Shown piece by piece: positions 56,680 to 64,000 of a DNA stretch of 64,000 nucleotides (positions within the stretch are counted from its first letter, which is position 1; every line of letters starts with the position of its first letter). A program made the translations under genes and the position numbers. Source of the DNA: Timema cristinae (taxonomy: Eukaryota; Arthropoda; Insecta; Phasmatodea; Timematidae); assembly GCA_039000515.1 (NCBI GenBank), contig JBCFYV010000012.1:14210790-14274789 (forward strand), in the 5' to 3' direction. Under the pieces are notes generated by a model. That model was not told where the DNA came from. It saw nothing but the letters and a program-made list of their open reading frames with translations, and ran no database searches.

Positions 56680-57380
56680 GTGGATTATTTTAAACTCTTT
56701 TTACCCTCTATGTTTTTACTAAACCACTTACAACTTTTTAATATTTTTACCCTTTGCAGCATTAAATAACTCTTTAGTAAACTCTATGGTTTTTACTACA
56801 ACACTCACACCTTTTTAATATTTTTACCATTTGCATCATTAAATACCTATCTGGGGCTGAGCCAAATAATTAGTAAAAGGTGTTAAGAGTCAAAAAGGCA
56901 AGGAATTATAAAAATGATAAAAATTAAATCAAAATAAATAGGTTAGTTAATATGACCAAAAAGGGCAAAAATGGGATACATTTTCAAAAAGTAAAAAAAA
57001 ATTAAAACAAGCACAGCTGAAAAAGTGGTAAAAATGCTAAAAAGGATAAAAAGGGGGAAAAAGGGAAAAAAAAACTCTTAAAAGAAAAAGGATAGGCTCT
57101 GGACGTCGAAAGGGATAAGAAAAATAAAAGTTGTAAAAATATTGACATGTAAAAGTTTCAAATAGTCTAAAATGTTAAAACCGGCTAAAATAGTTTAAAA
57201 GGATGATGATGTAAAAGTATAAATGGGTTAAAAAAGTGTGAAAAGTGCAGAAATGGCTTAAATTTATAAAATGAGAAGTAAGGATAAACGGGGTAAAAAA
57301 TGAGACAGATAGAAAAGGGAGATTTCGTAAAAGGTTAAATAGGATAAGTGCAGTTAAAATGCTGAAATGCCTTTGATTTG
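56680..57380. repeat. Degenerate TTTTACCC array whose strand bias flips
   Basis: From 56680 to about 56870 the plus strand is pyrimidine-rich and has a ~77-base duplication (CTTTTTAATATTTTTACC recurs, followed by TTTGCAKCATTAAATA). From about 56880 to 57380 it becomes purine-rich, with AAAAAGG and AAAAAGTG words every 8-12 bases. The two halves are inverted versions of the same array type. Confidence 0.55.
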
Positions 57381-58445
57381 ATTTAATTACAACCCTTTAA
57401 CAACCATTATTTAAGTGTAACCCTCTTATTTCTGTTTAATCAATAACGGTGGGCAAGAGTTTAAAGTAGTTGTGTATAAAGGAGTTATAACTTAATATTT
57501 AAAATAAATGTGAGCTTTTAAAATTATGTTTTGATTATATCTCTATCTATCCTAATGTATTAATCAACCTACTTTAATGTTTTCAATTACAATTTAAACC
57601 AATAAGCGATTAATATGTGAACAGGTATTAAAATTTGGTTACTATTATCTGTGGTTAATTTTATCTACTAAAAATAATAAAGCTAGTTTTTATATTCTTC
57701 TTGCAAAGAACTTGTATACTTTATTTTTAATTGATGTTAAAAAGTCATTTCCTACTTTTTTACAACACACAATGTATAGTTTAATTTAGTTTTAAATTTT
57801 AGTAAAATCAAATGCTAAACCAATATTTTTGTGTCTCTCTAAATTCATATACAAAAAATATTATTTCCATACAATATTCTAACGATTATTTTCTTTTTTT
57901 ATTTCCTGATTAATGGTTTACCCACTATCATGTTTGCTATTTCACCATATAAAAAAGGGAGTAGCACCCCAAGCTTTAACTGTTTGAGAAACAAAAATCT
58001 GAGTTTTCAGTATTCGTTTCCATATAAAGTGAAAGATGTACCATAGGTGAATTTGGGGCATATTTCCAAGTGGAAAATAAAAGTATGGAAGGCTTGATGT
58101 TGTGTCTGTACTAGAGTTAAACTAGTTTGGAAACCACATTATGATTTAATAAGTTGTTTGATAAACCCCCAATTAAAATATCTTTATTCACACTAAGGTA
58201 CAAAGCTCGTGAAATCACTATTAGTTGAGCATTTCTCTGACCTGATATCAAAATGAACAAGTATTCCTCCCTCGTGTATCTCTCTTAGGCTGTGCTTGTT
58301 CTACTTTTCAAGAACTGTGGATATTTTTTCACATAAAGGTAAATAATAACCAGCCAACACATTCTCTCTATTCTTAATATAGCGATGTAGCGTTGAAAGG
58401 AAACGGGATCTCTGAACGATTCGCACACATTTTTTTTTCACCTAC
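57381..58445. other. A+T-rich unique sequence
   Basis: No feature supported. Confidence 0.4.
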
Positions 58446-58665
58446 AAAGGGTGGGTGGCCCTGTGGATTAAGGCGCTAAACCTGCCATTACATTTTTTAA
58501 TTGTTAAGAGGAAGATCATGGGTTCTTATCCTTTACAGGCCACAAGGTTTGTATTTTCCTAAATGTAGTTCTAACAATTTTTCGTACTCCATCCAAGTTA
58601 ATATGGGTAGGTTTTCCCTTGGTTTCCTTCCCCAAAATAACATTTTAATTATAAGGTTAGCAATA
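58446..58665 (+). mobile_element. Singleton tRNA-derived SINE-like element
   Basis: GGGTGGCCCTGTGGATTAAG, GGCGCTAAACCTGCC and CATGGGTTCTTATCCTTTAC give A-box and B-box regions about 55 bases apart. The body has TTTTCCTAAATGTAG and CCATCCAAGTTAATATGGG, which recall SINE-B. The shared tail hairpin is absent. Confidence 0.5.
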
Positions 58666-58761
58666 ATTTAATGGCATACTAAAGAAATATTATTATTTAC
58701 AAAAACGCAGACACCTACATTAGTGGAAAGTCTGACTAAATGTCAAGTTATTTTATTTTTT

Positions 58762-59008
58762 ATTTAGCACCACGTCTTACTACCCGTTTTAGTTATACAC
58801 TTAAGTACTAATTATACTAATGGATTAGGAATTGGGAAGGTTGAGTTTAGAGAAAGTGAACGCGCATTTGCGTGAAGTGAGAATGGAAAACCATTTAGGA
58901 AAAACTTCTCCCAGTTCATCCAATCGAGATTCAAACCTCCATCTCCCCGTCCTTGACAGTCAAGCTCAACATGACTAGCGCGTTAGCTAACTACACAATG
59001 AGGTGTGT
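58762..59008 (-). mobile_element. SINE-B, full length, second head type
   Basis: Head CCTCATTGTGTAGTTAGC, TAACGCGCTAGTCATGTTGA, B-box region GGAGGTTTGAATCTCG, body CCTAAATGGTTTTCCATTC and tail TAACTAAAACGGGTAG, TAAGACGTGGTGC at 58764-58795. It has the same head type as 17112-17372. Confidence 0.88.
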
Positions 59009-59044
59009 AAACTCATTACGTTTGTGTGTTTTTATGGAAGAGGA

Positions 59045-59200
59045 GGGGGAGTTGGAGTTCAAACCCTGACAGGTGAACTAGGATAGTCTCTAGCTACGTT
59101 TTCTCAATATCCCTGCATGGAAATGTTGGTACATTTTCAATCAACTCTACTTTATCATTCCTACCATTTTGACGTAATTATATAGTTTTGTGCCCTCATT
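59045..59200 (+). mobile_element. SINE-B fragment
   Basis: GGGGGAGTTGGAGTTCAAAC, CCTGACAGGTGAACTAGG, CCCTGCATGGAAATGTTGG and CATTTTGACGTAATTATATA follow the SINE-B order. Confidence 0.55.
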
Positions 59201-59215
59201 AATGTTATCATGGTT

Positions 59216-59443
59216 TAGTGGGCTACTCTCGCATTAAAGTGGACTACCTGTAACGGATATATCAGGGTGTAAGTTCCAGTCGGTTTAACTGAGGGTAGTT
59301 TTCCCTTAATAGGTTTAATTATTCTTCAATGAAAATGCAGGCACACTTACGATGCATTCTACATTTCCCATCCCTAGCACATTGGCGTAGTTGATATGTA
59401 TGCGTATAGCCCGAACGGGTACCAATCAGACGTGGAGAGAAAT
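59216..59443 (+). mobile_element. SINE-B, diverged, nearly full length
   Basis: GGGCTACTCTCGCATTAAAG and TGGACTACCTGTAACGG (head), CCAGTCGGTTTAACTGAGGG, AATGCAGGCACACTTACG, CACATTGGCGTAGTTGATA, and tail GCGTATAGCCCGAACGGG, CAGACGTGGAGAG. The A box is worn. Confidence 0.75.
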
Positions 59444-59481
59444 TCTCCAATCCTTTTTTATATTAATATTTATTTATCCTT

Positions 59482-59731
59482 TTTAGCACAGCGCCTTACT
59501 AACCGTTCGGGTTATACGCTTAAATAGTAATTGCGCTAATGGGTTAGAAATTGGGGAGTTTAAATTTAGAAGAAATGAACACGCTATTATGTTGTAGAAG
59601 AGTGGAAAACCATTTAGAAAAAAATCAACTTCAGTTCACCTGAGTGAGATTTGAATCTCTATTTCCCCGTACTCGGCAGTCTAGCTCAACGTGAAACTAT
59701 CGGAATAGCTAACTACTATACCAAGGCTGTT
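59482..59731 (-). mobile_element. SINE-B, full length, second head type
   Basis: Head CCTTGGTATAGTAGTTAGCT, CGTTGAGCTAGACTGCCGAG, B box GAGATTCAAATCTCAC, body AAATGGTTTTCCACTCTTC, and tail AAGCGTATAACCCGAACGG at about 59519-59501. It touches the start of the 52-bp array. Confidence 0.88.
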
Positions 59732-59734
59732 TTT

Positions 59735-60700
59735 TTTTCGTATGAACATATATTATGAGCCATATCATTTATCTTTAAATCCACCCCCACTCTTTCGTAT
59801 GGAATTAGATATGTACCATGATATTGTAAGCCTACCTTACGCATTTTCTATGACGAATCTTAGGAGCCGTGCCACTTTAAATCTACCCTATACTATTTTA
59901 ATGACGAATCTTTATGCTTTATATTGATGTATTCAAGAAGCCATACGAATTTATATTTACATACACTATTTTAGGTACATTTGTTAGCAATTGGGTGACC
60001 TGGCGGTCTAGGGGTAAGGTGTCATACTTCTGTGCTGGGGGTCCGGGGTTCAATCTTTGGTCCCGGCACAGATTTATCTGATTGCCAAACCCTTCCTTCA
60101 CCTCTGACAAGACGTGTATTAATCAAAACTTGTGAATGTGTGGAATGCCAGGCCTCCACCGTGGTTCGGATCCCACGTTAAACTGTAGGTCCTCCATTTC
60201 ATCTCACAATCACCCTACCATTACACATTAGCGTAAATGCGTATGACCCGAACGGGTAGTAATACGTGGTGCTAATATTAATAATGTTAGCAAAAATGTT
60301 ATTTTAAACATAATCTTAAATTATTTAATGGGCCATCCTAGAAACCATACGCCTTTAAATTTAGTCGACACTTTTCTTATTGGTATTTTCAGAGAACCGT
60401 GGAATTTTTACCCACCTTACAATATTTTCATAAACGTATACCAAGAGTCATGCCACTTTAAACCCACCATATGATTTTCTTATGGGTATTTTCAAACCAT
60501 TAGATGATGTTTAAAATATTTTAAACTATTTTTATAGACATATCCTATAAATCATGACATTTTAAATGTACCCTATATACTATTTTTAAGGAAATTTCTT
60601 AGGATCCAAAATATTTTAACCTTCCACACTGTCTTTATATGGACGTACCCTAAGAACCGTGCCATTTTAAAACTATCATACTCTATTTACCATGGTCGTA
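59735..60700 (+). repeat. ~52-bp diverged satellite, split by SINE-A
   Basis: A unit with GAACCGTGCCATTTTAAAT, then ACCCTATACTATTTTT, then GACGTATCCTAA repeats. Landmarks near 59864, 59937, 60341, 60394, 60442, 60503, 60551, 60603 and 60656 give spacings mostly of 48-61, around 52. Units are well diverged. SINE-A at 59994-60284 interrupts the array. No frame is encoded. Confidence 0.75.
59994..60284 (+). mobile_element. SINE-A, full length, with target-site duplication
   Basis: GGTGACCTGGCGGTCTAGG, GTAAGGTGTCATACTTCTG, B box GGGGTTCAATCTTTGG, complete body, tail GCGTATGACCCGAACGGG and (TAA)n. TGTTAGCAA occurs on both sides (59982-59990 and 60285-60293). The short minus-strand frame over its head is a shadow. 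Confidence 0.93.
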
Positions 60701-60719
60701 TCTAGTGTGTATGTGTGAA

Positions 60720-61010
60720 GAGAGGAAATCAGCTATGTGCTAACAAGCCCTTGCTGGTAGTATCAGGTCTCCAAGGAGTGTCAAAACGAAAGGAATCAAA
60801 ACCAACGCCCCTGTTATGACTACAAACACAAATTGTACAGTTGCGATAGTTGTTGTCAAATCGTCCGGCATTACTGTTGAATTCTAAACCACACAAGGCC
60901 CTATTATATTCATGAATGGGGTTTAGATATATGTATGTTTCAGTGAAAATCGTATGTTGTTTGTTTTTTGTGTGAAAGTTAAGTCGTCGTTTGTGGCAGA
61001 GCACACTTCT
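60720..61010 (-). other. Unique block with a 91-codon minus-strand frame
   Basis: The frame 61004-60729 is mixed in composition and not repetitive, ending in a hydrophilic stretch with several Asp, Arg, Asn and Phe residues. I do not recognise it and see no splice or promoter context. It could be a stray exon or chance. Confidence 0.18.
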
Positions 61011-61211
61011 ATTTTAGCAAATTTTAATTGATCTATGAATCATTACAAAAATGCACACTTAGCGGGGAAAAAACATTTCAAAATATTGATATTTTTCTAT
61101 GTGCTGAAAGGTGTTAAATTCTCATTACGACTAGGTGCTAACTCTAGATATAAAATATCTGACATAATCTTTATTAAATCCAATTGAATTATAATTATTA
61201 TGTTTAGCACG

Positions 61212-61384
61212 TTAACCTAGGTGGTTCTTAGGTAAAGGGATTGATGAGTTTTTCTTGAAAGATAAAAATGCACAGCGCAACTTCCTTTGAAGGTAAAGTA
61301 AAGCTGTCTCTCTAATATCGATTGTGGCTTGTAAGAAAAAACCTAGGAAGTATGTTAAAATACCTTTTCCAGAAAAATTGATAG

Positions 61385-61388
<4 letters not shown>
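61212..61388 (+). mobile_element. SINE-E copy 2, with internal deletion
   Basis: TAACCTAGGTGGTTCTTAGG and GTAAAGGGA give the head; the B-box segment is missing. TTGATGAGTTTTTCTTGAAA, GATAAAAATGCACAGCGCA, ACTTCCTTTGAAGG and CCTTTTCCAGAAAAATTGAT then match 47634-47850. It ends at an AT run. Confidence 0.6.

Positions 61389-61430
<42 letters not shown>
61389..61430. repeat. (AT)n microsatellite
   Basis: A perfect AT run of about 20 units. Confidence 0.9.
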
Positions 61431-61433
<3 letters not shown>

Positions 61434-61793
61434 GTGGGAGGCAACTGGGAACCACTACACATTTTGAACTCCCCAATACGTGGGATTTCTATCAGATGGT
61501 GCAGGTGGCACTAACCAGCTGAAGGGCTGAGTACATGCCCAGTCCTGGATGGATAGAAATAACATCAAATAAACCTTGGGGACTTAAGAAGGAAATATTT
61601 AACACATTATTCATTGATGGATTAGTTTAAGGGGTAAAGATGATGAATTTGTCTTAGAGGACGTTAACCCTCTTTAGTGGAGAGACACAACGGGAAAGCC
61701 ACCGCTAAAATTACACTCAATAGGTCATAGCAAGGGCACTCATTTCAGGCGAGAACCCAACATTGACCTGTTTAATCTATTGCTGGACCCACT
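61431..61793. other. Unique G+C-richer sequence
   Basis: Mixed composition, no long frame, no family recognised. Confidence 0.3.
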
Positions 61794-61801
61794 CCTTAAA
61801 C

Positions 61802-62292
61802 CATTGGTTCTCAAAATAGGGTCCGCAGTGGCCTATCAAATGGTCCGAAGGTTCCCAGGAAGCTAAGTAAAAAATGATTGAAAGAAAGTTGATCTCATAG
61901 AATACAAATATTTGAAACGTAAAATATTAAATTAATATTCTTACAATTTCTACTTATTTTATCACTAAATGCAAGTCACATATACAAGGAAATCTGTACC
62001 AACCTTGAGATAAAAATTATCTATAAAAAACATAAGGTTTACAATATTATAATAATAAAAAAATTAATTGATATTTCAATTTAATTATATGATCTTTTCA
62101 ACTGTTAATTTAATAAATTAATGTTTTTCTTCCATTTACCGTCGTAAAATTAACTTGCCTAAAATTAAAGATTTTCTTTATAACATCCAAGCAACCCAGA
62201 CCCGGCCCCCCATTTTCCAGAGACCTGGTAGTTCCTCAGTCCACATAGCTTCCATTTGATGGTTCCTCATCATTCAAACTTTAGGAACACTG
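61802..62292. mobile_element. Non-autonomous hAT-like element (491 bp)
   Basis: The left end CATTGGTTCTCAAAATAGGG followed by TCCGCAGTGGCC is characteristic of hAT termini. The right end, reverse complemented, reads CAGTGTTCCTAAAGTTTGAA. Flanks CCTTAAAC (61794-61801) and CCTTATAC (62293-62300) match at 7 of 8, the hAT duplication length. The A+T-rich interior has no transposase frame, so it depended on an enzyme from elsewhere. Confidence 0.8.
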
Positions 62293-62300
62293 CCTTATAC

Positions 62301-62715
62301 CAAATGACTATATATTCTAATACTTAGAATTTACTGAGTGAATACAGATCATTTTTAAGTACATATATTATTCGAATATATAGAAATCTTAGAATAACTA
62401 TAATAATTTTAAAATACACTTTATTTATTGTCCTGAGAATTGTTTAGTTCTTACTACTTGACAGATAATAAAAATTAAAAGCACAAATTTTATAATAAAC
62501 TCCGCGGAATATATTAATAAATAAATATATATGTACATATTTTATAAAAATAGAAAACTTAAGGTTAAAATAATAAATATAATTTTGTTATCGATGATAA
62601 AATGTGTAAATAGTCAAAACTTGATTAAAATATTGATAAAGCTTAAAACATTATTAAATACATGTAGCATTTAGGAAAATCTAAATGTAAGTTCTTGAAA
62701 ATATTCTGAAAATTG
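62301..62715. other. A+T-rich unique sequence
   Basis: No feature supported. Confidence 0.4.
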
Positions 62716-62719
62716 AAAA

Positions 62720-62800
62720 ATAATACCTTGACATGGAAATCGAACCTGAGACCTTTGCTTTGTAGCTAGTCAAGTTATTAAACAGTTATGAAAATCTGAA
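62720..62800 (-). mobile_element. tRNA-like fragment
   Basis: Minus strand CTAGCTACAAAGCAAAGG and CTCAGGTTCGATTTCC resemble the anticodon and T-arm part of a tRNA-derived SINE head. The A box is not convincing. Confidence 0.4.
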
Positions 62801-62849
62801 AAATAAATAAGCAAGTATTACTATCAATTATTTTTCCACCGTTCCTTCA

Positions 62850-62915
62850 TATACATTTCATTGATGGCAGATATTTCGACATTTTATGCCATCATCAGCC
62901 TTAAAATGTGGAGTA
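62850..62915 (-). mobile_element. Third CTGATGA-hairpin-GAAA motif
   Basis: Minus strand CTGATGA (62898-62892), T, GGCAT (62890-62886), AAA, ATGTC (62882-62878), GAAA (62877-62874). Form and order match 45.12 and 49.45 kb, with different paired bases in the hairpin. The parent element is not delimited. Confidence 0.5.
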
Positions 62916-63179
62916 GTGTGACTCGTCCATATAAAAAACACTTGACGTGTCTCAATTCTGCTAAGCCACACACCTATGGGCACATAAACACGGAGCAAGT
63001 CTCTTCTGCGTCGATTTGATTATCGAGTGTACTTATTAGGGTATTTTTCTAAATAATTTCCCACTCTTCATTTGCGATAAATCGAATACATGTCTGATAA
63101 ATTCTAACTTCTACAGAATTTCTTTAGTGTGTATACACGAATAGCAAGCACGGGTATTACAGTGCATGTAAAACATATA

Positions 63180-63457
63180 TTATTATTATTTGCACCACGT
63201 CTTACTACCCATTCGTGTTATACGCACTTTACGCTAATTTTAATGGTAGGGTGATTGTGAGATGAAATGAAGGACCTACAGTTTAACGTGGAATCCGAAC
63301 CACGGTGGAGGCCTGGCATTCCCCACATTCACAAGATTTCTTGTCAGAGGTGAAGGAAGGGTTTGGTAATCAGTTAAATCTGTGCCGGGACCGAGGATTG
63401 AACACACGGCCACCAGCACAGAAGTCTGACACCTTACCACTAGACCACCAGGTCACC
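63180..63457 (-). mobile_element. SINE-A, full length, with 11-bp target-site duplication
   Basis: Complete minus-strand copy: head GGTGACCTGGTGGTCTAG, B box TGTTCAATCCTCGG, body, and tail GCGTATAACACGAATGGG to (TAA)n. TAAAACATATA lies on both sides (63169-63179 and 63458-63468) without a mismatch, so the insertion is young. Confidence 0.96.
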
Positions 63458-63485
63458 TAAAACATATACTTGGTACGTATTACTA

Positions 63486-63641
63486 CATACATACATACAT
63501 ACATACATTACATACATACATAACATACATACATACATACATACATACATACATACATACATACATACATACATACATACATACATACATACATACATAC
63601 ATACATACATACATACATACATACATACATACATACATACA

Positions 63642-63673
<32 letters not shown>

Positions 63674-63688
63674 CATACATACATACTA
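63486..63688. repeat. (ACAT)n microsatellite
   Basis: About 200 bases of nearly pure ACAT with three small interruptions near the ends. Overlapping Met-Tyr-Val-Cys frames are artefacts of the 4-base unit. Confidence 0.97.
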
Positions 63689-64000
63689 GTACACTTATAT
63701 AAATTATAGCAAACCCGTTTTATTAAAAATTTGAATTTTCATTTTATGTCCACTTATAAACCACAAGTATCCAAACATAGCGTTAAGTATCAATGGTAAT
63801 CCAATTTAGCAAGTTAGTTTTTTTTTGGTCATAACCGAAAGGAACCAGTACCTTTACTCAGTAAGCAGATAGGTAATGACCTATACAAAGTGTCGGTTTT
63901 TTAATGGAAAATTGAAACCACCCAATAACATAAGAAAGGACTGCCTAAAAATGATAAACTATAAAACCTTAAAAAACAAAAATGGGAATTCCTATAATAA
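63689..64000. other. Unique A+T-rich sequence to window end
   Basis: No feature supported. Confidence 0.4.

Overview
The window reads as nuclear, gene-poor, strongly A+T-rich DNA from an invertebrate animal, most likely an arthropod. Three things suggest this: tRNA-derived SINEs, non-LTR retrotransposon (LINE) fragments whose conserved peptides resemble arthropod elements, and long ACAT microsatellites with many AAT and AT runs. Nothing looks bacterial, viral or organellar. The species call is inference; no host gene could be recognised, and no exon, rRNA or functional tRNA is convincing. Almost every open frame of 60-200 codons is a by-product of a repeat. Alignments were made by eye, so edges are accurate to a few bases where target-site duplications (TSDs) are quoted and to about 10-30 bases elsewhere.

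The dominant theme is layered transposition. About 35 SINE copies or fragments fall into several families, named here: SINE-A (head like GGTGACCTGGTGGTCTAGG), SINE-B (head like GGCCACGTGGTCTAACGC, with a second head type), SINE-D, SINE-E and one or two singletons. A and B have different heads and bodies but share one 3' tail, a hairpin of the form ACCCG-AA-CGGGT followed by GTAGTAAGACGTGGTGC and (TAA)n. Three insertions at about 5.24, 23.35 and 40.06 kb consist of that tail only, start at the same base and carry TSDs. One SINE at 16.75 kb is a B-head/A-body chimera.

Layout: 0-0.9 kb dead LINE reverse transcriptase; 1.5-3.0 kb array of diverged ~145-bp units; 5.4-6.5 kb, 7.1-9.5 kb, 18.0-19.5 kb, 43.3-43.9 kb and 55.7-56.4 kb copies of an unclassified ~0.8-1 kb interspersed repeat (R1), some with expanded 144-bp internal units; 7.33-8.19 kb and 61.80-62.29 kb non-autonomous hAT-like DNA transposons with 8-bp TSDs; 21.6-25.6 kb SINE-B/D copies, a 46-bp minisatellite and the LINE 3' end it grew from; 26.3-28.2 kb a compositionally distinct unique block; 37.8-38.4 and 63.5-63.7 kb ACAT arrays; 39.3-39.8 kb a homogeneous 76-bp minisatellite; 44.7-45.6 kb a foldback element with ~340-bp arms; 48.5-54.6 kb and 58.4-60.3 kb dense SINE clusters; 59.7-60.7 kb a 52-bp satellite split by a SINE.

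The best candidates for something new are (i) the tail-only micro-retroposons, (ii) the foldback element whose spacer carries a CTGANGA-hairpin-GAAA motif also found at two other loci with compensatory stem changes, reminiscent of the hammerhead-ribozyme cores reported in Penelope-like elements, and (iii) the conversion of a LINE coding segment into a minisatellite.
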